Shown here: positions 10,841 to 23,249 of the stretch, in pieces
How positions within the stretch are numbered: the first letter of the stretch is position 1
Layout of the letters: every line of letters starts with the position of its first letter
Made by a program: the position numbers and the translations under genes
The notes under the pieces: model-generated
Databases searched by the model: none
Told to the model about the DNA's origin: nothing
What the model saw: only the letters and a program-made list of their open reading frames with translations
Origin: Anas platyrhynchos
Taxonomy: Eukaryota; Chordata; Aves; Anseriformes; Anatidae
DNA length: 64,000 nucleotides
Direction of reading: 5' to 3'
NCBI RefSeq assembly: GCF_047663525.1
Contig: NC_092607.1
Span: 7,349,001 to 7,413,000 of the forward strand

Positions 10841-11060
10841 AGAAATGGGGGTGGGAGAGGGAGAACAGGAGGGGAAGAGGGGAAAAGGGAAAGGGGGAAG
10901 GGAAAAAAAAAGGACAAGGGAGTGATGAATGGCGGAAGGGAAATGGAAAGATGGATGAACAAGGGAAATGGAAGGAGAGAAATGAGATGGATGGAAAAGG
11001 GTAAAGAGGAACAGCAGATAAGAGAGAAGAAAGTCTGAAGAAAGTGGGAGAGAAATGAGA
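10841..11060 (+). repeat. polypurine-rich low-complexity tract with G-quadruplex potential
   Basis: About 220 bp of strongly A/G-biased sequence with few pyrimidines. Within it, 10871-10902 holds five runs of three or more G separated by 2-4 A-rich bases, a classic G-quadruplex pattern. The open frame through it (Gly/Lys/Glu-rich) is composition-driven and not considered a gene. Confidence 0.8.
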
Positions 11061-11950
11061 GATGCCGAGACAGAATATTTAAGATAGGGCGTTAATGGAG
11101 CTGGGCCCGTCTGGGTGCTTGGATATCCTGAAGATGTAAGGGGTAATCACTCTCTCAGCATGTATATGCTATTGATATGTTAATATAATTTTCTTTTTCA
11201 TCTGAAAGCAATGAAGTTTTCAAACTGGCTGATTAACTAGGTCTGGCTGGTCCTGTGTACGTACATGTATTCACAAACACGTCATATATAAATATTTATA
11301 CTCTATACACAATAGTGTCTGCAGATTCCCATAAAGCAGCAGCCGGCATTAAAGGTCCTATTAGTATTGATGTGACATTGGACAGACATGTTTGTGCTGA
11401 TATAACCTACTGCAATAGCAATCCCAATACAGCTTTTTGGGAATACCAAATGTAAACAGACATTATTAGAAACAGTGAGGATGTTATATTAAAAACAAGC
11501 CTGCTCTGATGCAATAGGAGGGGTTTCAACTTGTATTTGGCTACAGGTCAGTTAATATGCACATTCTTTACTATGACATAGTTTATCTTATGGGGTTTTT
11601 AAAAATGATTAATTTCTCTGTTGTCTTATGAGACGTAGCTATTAGAGCTGGTTATTTTTATGTAGTGAAAAGAACAGAGATAAGTTATCTCCTCATGCAT
11701 ACATATATATTCACACATCCTGCAAACTACATGTTAAATCACTGTTTTAGTTAATTTACAAAGATGGCTGTATACAGAAAGGACCCATTAAATAAGGCAA
11801 ATGGTCGGGTTGGCTCACACCATCACCCCAGTGAAGCTAGGCTGCTTGTTCCTCCTCTGCCCGTTTCAGCAGCTCTGCAGGTCCGTCCATGGGTTTAAAC
11901 TGCAAGCTGCACGTTCGGCCCTGGGGCTCCTGCACCAGTGGTGCCAGAAC
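11061..11950. other. non-coding AT-leaning stretch
   Basis: Mostly AT-rich with non-repetitive character between 11150 and 11800. No gene, RNA or mobile element is recognised. Confidence 0.45.
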
Positions 11951-11956
11951 CTGAAT

Positions 11957-12005
11957 GGGGTGGGGTGAGGAGGGGAGGGGAGGAGAGGAGAGGAGAGGAA
12001 GGGAG
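11957..12005 (+). repeat. G-rich/polypurine tract with G-quadruplex motif
   Basis: Four GGGG runs at 11957-11980 are separated by 1-, 6- and 1-nt loops. They are followed by AGGAG pentamer repeats, all purine from 11967 to 12005. This is a strong intramolecular G-quadruplex candidate on the + strand. Confidence 0.85.
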
Positions 12006-15000
12006 CAGGCCAAAACCCCCAGCTCCCCTGTAACAGGCAGCAATGATAGCCTGGCTCTTCTGGCTTGTGCTTGTCCCCTTTTAAAATGCTTAAGAGCAAT
12101 TCTTGCTTGTGGTGGCCAGGCAGCGTGTGTCTGTCTGAGGTCTAAAGCTAAAAATCTGCCACTGAAAGTACTTCCAGGGTATTTAGCCCTTGTTTGCGAG
12201 GAAGGGAAAAACATTCAGTATAATTTACAGAAATCTTACTGTCTGCACATGGAAACACCTCTGAAAGGGTCCCTTTTCTGGAGTTAATGGGCCCCTTCCC
12301 ACATTCAGATTCTCAAGGAGTAACTTGTACACAAGCCTTGGGTTTTGGTTGGTTTATTTGATGACCTGCTAGATGCACTTATTTACTGGATTTTTGGTGT
12401 TCAGAAGATTTCTGCAGGCTTCTGTGAGTTATTCTATATTTGTTGTAGTATTTTTGTATAACACACCTGGGGTTGTTAGCTTTAGGACTTAAATATCTGC
12501 TTAGTTCTTGTACCAGTCCATAATATTAGACTGCTTGGATAAATCAAGGAAATAGCTATATTATTTATAGCACGCGTTATTACTTACTGTACTACTGGAT
12601 CTGTGCCTGAGTCTTTCTGTGGTTGAGCTCGCAGTGCTGAGCAGCGCAATGCCACCTTACTTTCCTTTGCTTTATGCATAGTGAGTGAGCATGGTACTGG
12701 TTGGACTTGTTTTAATGCTATCAAAAATCACCCATGTAATCTTAACGCTGTTTTTTAGGACCTGAGGATATCTTCTCTCTGCTATCGGGATTCTTAAAAA
12801 TGGGAATTTGTTATTCATATGTCAAGGTGCTTGCTCAGAGCAGAGGCAGCAATACTGGTTGTGAACGGGTCAGCAATAAGCCAGGGGATTTAGGATCAGT
12901 GGAATTAATTTGGCTTCAGTTATTTTAGTTTCATTGGCACAAGCTGGGAACTTGGCCCTATTCACCTGAATACTGGGTTTCAGCGAGTTAATTCGGAAGG
13001 CTCTATGGCACAGGACACTTCATCTCCTCCTCTTCCTGGTCAAATTTTCCTGATAGATACTGCTTTTATGTGGATTTCTGGCTTTGGTCTCTTGTATGTG
13101 TGTATGATGAAAGTAGAGACGAGACAAACATCCCCTCCCTTCTGCAAAGGCTCAAGATAGAAAGGGATGAAAAAAAAAAAAAAGGTATAAAAATAGAGCT
13201 GTATTTTTTCCCCCTTGGAAGGACCTCCCACTGACTATATCATTATCCGTCTCATGTAGGATATTGGATTCAGGATCTATAGCAGTGAGCTGTGTTAGTA
13301 TTGAATCTCATTTGATTTAATAAACCTCTCTTCTCCCTTGCCTGCTCAGTCTTTCCAGTCCTTTTCAGGTGGTAGTAGCTTCCCTGTAGTGTTGGCCATA
13401 AAGGGACACATAATGCACTGCCCCCTTTATACGATGATGTGGGGACCTTCATGCTCCACTTGAAATGTAGATTTTTGTTTTGCAAAAATAACCCCCTCTT
13501 CTTTCCCTCCCCTTATGGATGTATGTTATGTATGGATGTATGGTCCATTCTATAGGTATGGTGTTTGCTTGCTGTTATTCTCTACAGTTGGACCTATTTC
13601 CAGTGAATTTGGTCATCAAGAAATATTTTAAGCATACTAAAGGTCTGGAATTATTTCAGTTTTTTATTGTATGAAGTACAGTTTTGGAGATAAGTTGAAA
13701 ATTTTGAGGGGGGAAAAGAAGGGGGAATAAGATTTAATTTCAAGTGAAAGGGAGCATCACAAACTGTTGTCAATTGACATTTTCAATACATTAGAAAGAG
13801 GAGGTTATTAAAGAAAAGAATAAAATTTCAAATCCTGCAGAATTAACGACATAGCAAAGTCTATGCTTCAGGAAGAAAGAGTTTTTGGAACCTGTCTTTA
13901 ATTTTCAAATGGGAGTTCTTTTGCTGGATGTGATGAGGCTTGGCATGTCTCTTGGCATGTATATGGATATTCAAGCTTGGTGTCTTTGGGCTCTAATTTC
14001 CCTAGAAGAATTTAAATAAACCTTTCTCAAGCCAATCGGAGTTAACTGTATAGTAAGAAACTGTGCTCTATGTCTATATTGAACTTGGAAAAAATGAAAT
14101 TGTGCTCTTTGCTCTAATGTATCAGGCAAAGCTGGCTTCAGTGAATATGCAGAGGCAAGGTTTTGTTTTGAGAACTGGAATATACTGAAGTTTGATTACA
14201 GACAGTAGGCAAACTGGCAATCCGTTTTAGCGTGTTTTTAGTATATACTCCATGTAGGTCGGAAAGATATTAAGTTTCTATAAATTTCAGTAAAATAGAG
14301 TGCCTAGTGATAGAAAAGTTGCCTAGCTGCTGAAAAAAAAAAAAAGCTGTATTATAAGTGCAATCCCATCTTTGACTCCAGAGACTCCATGAGACCAAGC
14401 CAATTCTTACCAGAAGCCAATTAAAGACTGTTATAATGGGGGAGATCCAAAGATATGAGGTATGGTACTTTGTGGAACAACTTGTTTTGAAGACAGGATG
14501 CTGTATGGAAGTCAGGGTAGTCGAAGTCCTGTCCTCACTGTCAGTTTATACCAACAGGGTTTCTAAAATTTACCTGCATCTCTAGTAGGTTACCGACTCA
14601 GAATTTGCAGTAAAAAAAATGGATCCCAGTGATTTGCAACATATTTTTTTTTCAGACTGTTGAAATACTAGAAGTGATTCTTGGACAAGAGGACCAAATC
14701 CTTTCCCCAAACATAGCAATAACATTTGCGGTGCCTCGACTGGTCTCTCATTGGTCCCTTTGCCTTCATAAGGGGTGTGTGTTTGGCAATCTTGAAAGAT
14801 GCAGCATCTCCTAAAGCATAATCCAATGATGCCAGGCAATGGGAAGGGTGAGAACTGTTGCTTTGAATTGTAAAATCACCATATCCATAATGCATGAAAG
14901 GACCTATGCCATAGCACAGGTTTCAGTCCTCCTGCAGCTCTGGAAAATTGGACAACTTCATAGTCTTTCATGAAAATATAATTTATCTCTGCTGCCTTTT

Positions 15001-18000
15001 GAGTAGTAAATTATGAATTTGAAAGTGACAAATATTAGCAACCTGCCTTTATTGCTAACAAAACTGGGCAGGAGAGAAAAGGAGTCTGCAGAGCCTTTGA
15101 CAGAATGTTTAATAACTTTTGTGATTACTGTTTCCCAGAGGTGATGTGTATAATATGTATTTTCCCTCTTTCATTTTATCATAACACCTATGCTGGAGAC
15201 TATTGTTGTGTCTCTGTATTCCTCAACTTCTTCATCAGTCAAAGGTTAGAGAGATTTGAGCAACCACAGTCAAAGCAAAGCTGTGAAGCCTTCTGCATCC
15301 TTTTTAAAAAAATGCACTGCTTTAGCTTGGTCCAACAGTATGAAAACGGGCCAAACCCATATCATAAATAACCGGTATGGTATTAAAAGTCTGCAGTACT
15401 GGGGCAGCTGAGAATGAAACTATGACAATCATTTTGTAGATGGATGGAGGTTAATTGCAGAACATGCCAAAACAGACTCTATCTCAGGTGTATTCTTCTA
15501 GAAGAAAATTAATTTCCATTTTGGGTCCCTTCCTGTTCGGGAAATGTAAAATTTTGGATGGCTTTGGTACCTTGGCTTTGAAATGTTCACAAGATTTTAT
15601 ATAAAAATTGATCATTGAGTAAGATTTCAAGAAGTAACATTCTTCAATTAAAAATCAGTATTTTGGACTTGGCAGCTAGCGTGCGGTTGTGGTTGACGTG
15701 AAGGAAGAACGACAGATGGGGACCAACACGTGTGCCCCTTGGGAGAGGGACTGCCTGGGAGGTGTGCAGTCAGGGAGCTTGCCAGGGATGTAGCTCTCAA
15801 ATCAGAGGATAATGGGCTGAGGTTACAAGGTATGTTTAGGAAGATTTTATGGGTAATGTGGACCAGTTTTCCTTCTGAATAGATACACCAGAGATGGGAT
15901 GAAAGCTGAGTTCCCACTCAGTAAGAAATGGTCCCACAGCTTCTAGACTGGGAGGGAGGATCACATCCATTCCTTTACATCTGTTTTTGTAAGTACAGGA
16001 AGAACTGTTCAGACTGGCTTAAACTCAAGCAACCAGTCCTGCAGACTGTTATCCATGCTTGGATGAAAGCTGGTACCAGAAACAGGGCAAGGATGCACTT
16101 CAAACCACCAGGAACCATCTCTCCTGCGAGGCTTAATCCAACTGTAAAAAATAGCCACATTATGGAGAAATGGAGAATTTTTCATCCTTTAACCAATCTA
16201 TCAGTTACAGAACACACAGACAGTTAAGCCAAGTATTAAGAGTGATCCTAGCTTTTTGCATCAGTGAATAGCTCAGCTAAAGCAGCGCACATTTGCTGGT
16301 GTTCCCTAGGTTTGTTGCTGGGTGGCTTCCAGACAGACGTTGGATCCAAAGCTGAACTCTCCCTCTGAAAACACGGTTGTTTTTTCATAACAGAGCTCAA
16401 GCTACAGCCAGACGAGCAGGCTGAAACCTAATATGAGCTTTTGCTGCCTGCAGTTTAGGATGGGCTGTTACTAGTTTCACTTCACATCTATTCAATATGT
16501 GTAGAACTATTAAAACCCTGGGCGTTGCCTCATCTTCAACATCCATAAGGCCATCTCAAGCATGCTGACGTACCTACTCTTCCTGGTCTCCAGCTTGCTT
16601 CTCCGAACTCTCATCTTAGTTTATTTCCAGTCATGGCTTTGTAATGAACTCCATAGTGCCTTCAGGTGAGAAAACATATTCTAGTTTCCATCACAAACCA
16701 GACTTTAGCACCTTATTTCCTAACCTTTTGTACCTTGTCCTTTGATTTTTGGTTTTCTTAACCATTCAGCAAGATGAGGGGTGCATGGTGTTTGTGCCAA
16801 TGTTTTCTGTGCTCAGGTGAGTGAGGTGGCACTGTTCTGCCTATTGGCAACTTTTCTTGTTGGTAACCTCGTAGAAATACAATTAGAAAGCAGAGTATTA
16901 TCTTCACAGGCTCAAAAATGAGAACAGGTCACCAAGAACAGGAGATAGAAGTCACTTGAACTGCATTTCTTGCTAGCTGTAGAAAGCCCAGGAAGGGTCC
17001 AAGTCTGGAGATGCACTACGTACAGAAAGTAAGACATGATGCAATTTTGATTTGGCTGCTGTCCTGTGGGAGGAACAACCAATGGAATGATGCCTACAAC
17101 TCATTTTTTTGTACAAAAGTGCTTACATCATTAAAAATCAAAGAAACCCAAGGTCCTCAGTGCTTAAATTCTTTTGAAAACAGGCCCAGGAACCCCAACC
17201 ATGCAGACCTTTTAGAAAAGTTTGTTTTGAGAGAACTTCTTCCTGGGATGTCATCACAGAAGTTCATGGGCAGCACAGTTTGGAGCTAGTTATAAAATAT
17301 ACATAGCTTTTCCACTGTGAAATATTTGGTATTTTAAAAATTAAGACAGTGTTATTTACTTCCCCCACTGCCCCCCCATGGCTGGTGTTGCTTATGTGCT
17401 GTTGGCAGATGGGATGTGGATCATTTTAATTAGATTTTATTGGACTGTTATACGGCCCGTAATTGTGATCATTACTCATTTTCACTGTGGTTCAGACAGA
17501 TCCTCTATTTAGACATGATGATATTTTGATGAGACAAGTCCCATGTAACTTGTTATGTTAGGGGCCAGTAGCCAAAGCAGTGGAATTAGGTGTTTTTGCA
17601 GCATAAAAATTAGAGTAGATTAATAAAGGACGTAATGGTCAATTTGTGTTTCTAATTGTGCCCAGATTGTGGATGCTATGGGCAGAGTGTCTCCTTGGGC
17701 TGCTGAGTTCTGCTGAAAGCTGCAGGAAACAAAGACTTCTTGCAGCAAAAGCCAAGGTAGGGAGATGTGGCATGGAGAGGAGGCGAGCCCCGATTCACCC
17801 TAGGGAGAGGGGCAAACCTTGGTGCTGTCAAACTTTTGCTGAAGCCAGAGACCTTGTGCTTGTATTCACATCAGCTCCACGTCTGGTCCCGTATGCTTTA
17901 GGTATGCTCTTTCTCTACTGTGCTTTAGGCATGGCTGTTCTCATGGCAGGTCTGGATCACTGCAAGGAGACTGGGGCTGGAGGCTGAGTCTGAGCGGGGA

Positions 18001-18935
18001 ATGGATCCATAATCCAACAGAGGCTTTTGTGGGAGCTGCGCCCTGCTCTCACACAACCATCTGCTCACCTTCACCCCTTATTTCTTGGTGTTCAGTCTTA
18101 GCTAATTTCCCTTGGATTCTCAGACCCAGAACTGGTATTTGGACATAATACTTCTAGGGTGTGGACCCAGCTTTCCCTTTGTGTCCTGGGGAACATTGGT
18201 CACGCACCTCTGCCAGGGATCACAGTTCAAGCAAATTGTCAGAAATATTTAGAGGAAAGATTTGGGTTTTAAGTTTTTACTCCTTATTTGTGAATAAAGT
18301 TTCACTTGGCTAATTCTTTAAAACATATATTTCTCTCCTAAAACCCAACATCTTCTGACCCCCAGCTGCACTGCATTTGCAGATGTCAATGGTGGAGAAC
18401 TGAAAATGTTGGGGTTCACTGGTTTTGGGGTACAAATGCTATGAGTTGGTGATGCACAAATGTTATCTAAACTGCAAATGTCTCTATCCCAGTAACAAAT
18501 CTGTGAATTTAGCTTAGCATAAAAAACGTCCGCAGCTAAGGAGATGGGATGCTACAAATAGTCCCAGCTTTCTGTAACCCAGTGGGGGATGCTCCAGTGC
18601 TATTACCATACCAGTGGGGGACACACAGAGCACACCTCCATCTGCTTCTCTTCTCCTGGACAGGTACCTCTACAAGGATTCTGGTAAGGGTTACTGTTGA
18701 AAATTATAATTGAACTTAATTTTACAAGTCAGATTTTAGCAAGGATCAACTCAGATCACATTGTGTATGCAAATGAGGCCCGTTATCCTTCTGGCTGCCC
18801 AGTTTGTGTACATCAGCCATCTTCGGGTGGCCTACAGATCAGCTTGTCCCATGCAAACCCGAAAGGAGCTGAGCTGCAAAGTAGAAGAGAATACCACCTA
18901 ACTCTACCCGGTACCTTTTATTGGGCTGAATGCCA
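12006..18935. other. about 6.9 kb non-coding stretch, no gene recognised
   Basis: No convincing coding or RNA gene and no clear mobile element. Short A-runs occur at 13170-13183 (A14) and 14333-14345 (A13). A small direct repeat, TATGGATGTATG, sits at 13514-13525 and 13531-13542. Open frames are short (up to 113 codons, at 17646-17987) and lack family features. It may contain old degraded repeats that I cannot recognise by eye. Confidence 0.5.
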
Positions 18936-18996
18936 TTCTCATTCTCTCTCTCTTTCTCTCTCTCTCTCTCTGTATATATAATATATATAATATAAT
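18936..18996 (+). repeat. compound (CT)n-(TA)n microsatellite
   Basis: A CT dinucleotide tract with one TTT interruption runs directly into TA-rich units and then a T-rich tail. Compound microsatellite, likely polymorphic. Confidence 0.9.
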
Positions 18997-19017
18997 TTTT
19001 TTATTTTTTTTAGCATT

Positions 19018-19951
19018 TCTATGCAGGGACACAAGCGCTCTCTCTTTCTCTCTCCCTCCCATCCAGACATGTCCACTGATCCACTAGATGCTACTTCTGC
19101 TTACAGTTCTTGTAGATTCCTCCTGTGCTCCTGCACTCCATGTTAGAAACTGGGGCCTAATTTAGTGCTGGGTAATGCTTACCTTAACTTTTTGCTTCAC
19201 AGTGTCCTTTTACTCCCTTATATCTGCAAGTCTCATCTAAATGCAATATACAGTAAGGCCTCACTTCTCACCTCTGCTGAAAAATAAATATGATAATCTC
19301 AAAAGAACCTTTTTGTACTTCTACCTTATCTGTCTTTTACTTCTTTTAAATGATGGAGAAAACACAGCAGAATATTACAACAAACGGACAGACATTTAAC
19401 TTATAATTTACTTCACTAGCCATTATGCTTTTGTTATAGTTGATGATAGACTCATTTATATTTTTCACGTGTGAGACAAAATTAAATGTTCCTTGTAAAG
19501 AATCACTTACAAACTAAGTCTCTTTTTTCTTGCTTAGTCAAAAATATTCTAATTTATTAAAATGCCCTTATTTTTTGTCTTTTTTATTTTTCTGGGAATC
19601 AGGCCAGCTCACCTGAGAAAATTATTTTTCTCTTTGGGTTAGTTCCAATAAACTCCAAATCTATGTTGCTCCATAGAATGAGAGAACCTTTCCTAACAAG
19701 AGAATAATAATCACCAAATTCTGGTATGAATTTTCACACAAAGAATGTGTACTAAAATGGATGAAACATCATGCTTCATTTTCTCATGCTGATTTTTCAA
19801 GTGAATAATTGCAAGCCATGATTAATGTCACCCCAGAAATCTGGCATGCTTATTTGTGAACATATTAATGAGTCTAGTTTTATTATTATTCAACCAACTC
19901 TAATGCCTTGGTATAAGCCTTGTATTTCCCAGCTTCTCTGTCCTTATAGGA
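19018..19951. other. non-coding AT-rich stretch
   Basis: AT-rich, non-repetitive sequence with no gene recognised. ATTA-type words are frequent at 19260-19900. Confidence 0.45.
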
Positions 19952-20006
19952 TTTTTATTTATTTATTTATTTAATTTATTTAGTTAGTTACTTACTTACT
20001 TACTTT
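19952..20006 (+). repeat. tetranucleotide tract drifting TTTA to GTTA to CTTA
   Basis: A period-4 tract. It begins as TTTA units, is interrupted by AATT, passes through two GTTA units, and ends in CTTA units. Each sub-block differs by one base at the same unit position, which suggests step-wise spread of point variants. Confidence 0.85.
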
Positions 20007-20804
20007 TTTCTTGCCTTTGGCTTTACAGTCCAAATTTTAAGGACAGTAGGTTTTGGCTTTTTGAGATTTTAAGAGTCCCCTCTGTGCTGATGGTACGATA
20101 GAAATTACAGATACTTCTTCCCTTGTGCCATTTAAACTTGCTAAATCCCACTGTGATAGATGCTGTGGACATGTGGGATAGGCAGAACTATTTTACCAAG
20201 AGTATTGGACATCTCTCTTTTATCTGGCTCCTGATTGTGTTTTTGACTAAATGTTCAAATAAAAACATGACTTATCAAAATGGAAACCACCGGATGTAAT
20301 TCACGCAAACTTTCATTGCAGATCAACTCGGAAGCCTTCCTGAGTTCCATGTGTTAGGGGGAGAAAAGTGCATTGGTTTTGCCTGCTACAAGGTAAGCCA
20401 TGGCCTAGAATTCAAGTGATTTTAGGTTAAAATTCACACATTATCATACTTCAATATGCTGTAAAGCTTGCTGAGCTTCTCCCACGATGAACTCCAGGCC
20501 AATTAAGTTAAAATCATTAAGAAGTTTTAAGTTAAAGTGTGACCTTCTAGTTTTGACTAGGTGAGGGTTTTGTTTTGTGAAAGCTGTTTTGTCAGCGGTT
20601 AGTCCTGCCAGCTCCCAGTGAGAGGACTGAGACGGAAAGAGCTGAGATTAACTATTGCATTACATTGGACAAAGAATTAGGAAACTTCGTGATCTTGAGT
20701 GGATGGTAAAGAGGTGTTTAAAATTTCAAGTTACGAACTGGAAAGGAAATGGGGAAAATCGGTCCTAAGTTTATGTGCTCAGTCATGGGCTTTGAACAAG
20801 GTAT
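20007..20804. other. non-coding stretch, no gene recognised
   Basis: AT-leaning sequence leading into the CR1 copy. The upstream edge of that CR1 is not certain, and part of 20690-20804 may belong to it. Confidence 0.4.
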
Positions 20805-21310
20805 TAGTACTCTGGAAAGAGACCTGGGAGGCATTTCATAGAACTCTCTCCTATCGACTCCATGTACAAATCTATGGTGTGCCCACAGTTTGAAAAGTTT
20901 GTGACATTTCTGTTCTCTTATCTTGAGTGCATAGTGGGAATAGAACAGGCACAGCAAAGGACAACAAAGGTGATTAAATGTATGAAATAATTAGTCACTC
21001 TGTATGGAGATGTTAACTTTGGATTCTTCAGCTTGGAAAAGGAATCCCTGCTGTGACAGAGGTGAATAACAGCCTGAGCTACCAGGAGAAAGCATGTAGG
21101 GAGCAATTGATCACTGTGTTTCTCACAAGAGAAAATAAAGAATATCATAATCATTTGTCAGGTTGCAGGTTGAATATAAACAAAAAATGATACTTTTTTC
21201 ATATGACACCTGGGTACACTATGGAGCTGCTTGCTGTGCAGCAATGAGATGTGAGAGTTCGCCTGGGTTCAGATACTGGTGATTACATTTTTCCCATGGA
21301 TTAGGATATT
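20805..21310 (+). mobile_element. ancient CR1 LINE fragment (ORF2 C-terminal end and 3' part)
   Basis: Translation on the + strand gives pieces of the CR1 ORF2 C-terminus: a Glu-Arg-Asp-Leu-Gly motif near 20820, a Tyr/Thr-Lys-Ser/Leu-Met/Trp-Val-x-Pro-like stretch near 20860, then from about 20940 an in-frame run reading IEQAQQRTTKVIKC followed by GFFSLEKE near 21030. Later stretches around 21160-21260 resemble the Tyr-Phe-Phe and Trp-Asn/Glu-x-Leu region of the same domain. Stop codons and frameshifts are many, so it is dead. The divergence suggests an old CR1 subfamily. The 5' end is truncated, as usual for CR1. Confidence 0.75.
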
Positions 21311-22260
21311 AAATATATTGTTATATATCTTGCACTGCTAAGGCTACTTGACTGTCTCCTAAGTTTTGCTTTTCCCAGAATTGCTGCTGTTGGAGGAGGG
21401 TTACAGGAGCAGCCAGACTTTTAACTTGCCCTGGTTCTCTCATAAGGCTCTAATGATTTCAGGAGGGATATAAAAAGGACCCCAAAGGCCTGACATCTCA
21501 ATGATTTCCCCATCAGTGTACCAAAATGGGGTCAAAGAAGCAGTTAACTTGGAGGCTAACACCTTCAGGCCTGAAGGCTGCCACTTGGATTAATTTGTTT
21601 GCAGCAAAGCCCTGCTGAACTTTCTCAGAAATACTTCCACGCAAGGTGCTGCAAAATCTGGGTTTGTTTCTGCCTTGCCCCTGGACGAGGATGAAATGAA
21701 GAGTGTGTCATTAGAATGACAGAAAGAAAGGGAAGGAAGAGGGGAAAATCAGCAAAAAGAGAATTCCTGCTTTACCTGCCGAGAACGAATCTGATAAGGA
21801 AATATCTGGCGATGTTCACAATAAGTCAGACATTGTCCCAGACCTTAATTGCTGGCACAGGCAACTGTGGACCTGGTAGGAGGGATGTGGATGGTGTCTG
21901 TGCGCTCCATCTGCTGCCTGCAGAGACGGGAACGTTCCAGGCCAGGTGTTGCTGAGCATTGCTCTTGTCTAGCAGCAAGATAAGTTTAATTAAAGGGCTA
22001 ATTATTCCCACTCTGGAACGGACCTATTTGTTGTACTTGCAACCGCTTTCTAACTCTTTTCCTCTGGTGTTCATGCATTATACATTTATCTTCCATTGTC
22101 ACATTACGGACTTGTTTTGCTTAAGTGAGGATAAGTCTTTGGTGTGTGTGAAAATTGGAAACAAAGGGAATTGGCTAGTCTTGAATTTAGGTGATACTTC
22201 ATTGTAATGGCATTTGTCAGCACAAAAAGGCATTTCATGCTGTTTTTCTAACTTTCTTGT
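21311..22260. other. non-coding stretch, no gene recognised
   Basis: It may include a short continuation of the old CR1. A purine-rich patch lies at 21716-21765. No gene is recognised. Confidence 0.45.
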
Positions 22261-22356
22261 GAAATAGGTATTTTGCAGTTGTGGTAACTAAGGTCTCAGA
22301 TCAGTAGGGAATTGGACCCAGATGTTTGTGTTCTGCTGCAACTGTTAAGAGCATCA
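22261..22356 (-). mobile_element. MIR-like SINE remnant
   Basis: The + strand reads like the complement of a MIR core: an ATTTT-CAG-TG-GG-AACT-AGG pattern at 22270-22293, then GGACCCAGATGT and GTTAAGAGCAT near 22313-22352, in the expected order with an internal deletion. Old and diverged; identification is by eye. Confidence 0.4.
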
Positions 22357-22630
22357 GGCAGAACTCCTCTTTCAGTTAAACAAGAAGTAACCCACTGATT
22401 TCCAAAGAGTTTCTGGATTTACTTTAGCAGACCATAGGATTATGTCTGAGTTGAAGTTTTATCCTGTTTTATGTTCAATTTGAAAGCTGTGGTGTAACCC
22501 ATGCTTGCTTTCTCTAGCTTTGTGGACCATGCACAGCACTGAACCTTTGCACTAGTAGTGGCAGATAGTTTCCTCTCTGAGTGTTAGGGACTTGCTCGTC
22601 CAAATGCTGTGGTCTTGTGGGTCACCAGAC

Positions 22631-22695
22631 CAGCCTCACTGTTCTATTGGCACTTTGTGACCTTGCTCAAAGACACAATCTTTAGGTGAAACCTA
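22631..22695 (+). mobile_element. possible MIR-like SINE core remnant
   Basis: CAGCCTCACTG followed by TTTGTGACCTTGCTCAAAG and AATCTTTAGGTG follows the order of the MIR core (CAGCTCTGCCACT, TGTGTGACCTTGGGCAAG, AATCTCT). The match is short and diverged. Confidence 0.35.
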
Positions 22696-23021
22696 AGTTT
22701 AGAGTCAGGACTTTGTCCTCAAGCTCTTGCTGTCCTTTCATAGACCAAAGGTTGATGTTTTAGTTTTACAGCGTCCATTGAAGGGGTCAATGTGGATCAC
22801 CCTGTAGTTGGACAGTGGAGAGCTATTTGTTGGGAACAAAAGTGCTTCAAGGCACACCTATCTTTAAAAAGAGGCAGCTTAATTCCTTTTTCATTTTTCT
22901 GTTTTCTACCATACAGTGAGGACCTTTGAATTTGCGTATATCCTGGTGGACTTGGAAGAGAGAGGGAATTCTCCTCTGCCTAGTTCTGTGCCTATGAGAT
23001 CTAAGATTAAACACAAATGAC

Positions 23022-23042
23022 TTTTTTTTTTTTTTTTTTTTT
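23022..23042 (+). repeat. T21 homopolymer
   Basis: Twenty-one consecutive T residues on the + strand. Confidence 0.92.
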
Positions 23043-23212
23043 CTGGGCTAGAACTTTTATTTAATGTCTTTTTTAGGTCTCTTGTTGGTTAAAGCTTTGA
23101 GTCAGGTCAAATTGATATGCGAGATTCCCCCCTCCATGTGGCCAAACTTCAAAAGACACATTACTCATACCATTTTAGCATTCAAGGCTTGCATTAATTA
23201 CCCACTAATGGC

Positions 23213-23249
23213 TTTTTTTTTCTTTCTTTCTTTTTTTTTTTTTTTTTTT
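23213..23249 (+). repeat. T/C tract ending in T19
   Basis: T8, then CTTT units, then T19 at 23231-23249, followed by CCAG. It resembles a strong polypyrimidine tract and acceptor, but is equally a plain low-complexity tract. Confidence 0.92.

Noticed and set aside
10786-11004. Gly/Lys/Glu-rich + strand open frame
   Set aside because: A consequence of the polypurine composition.
22781-22797. Inverted CATTGA/TCAATG pair resembling the centre of the palindromic repeat family
   Set aside because: Only 6-bp arms and no outer arms; too weak to call a third copy.
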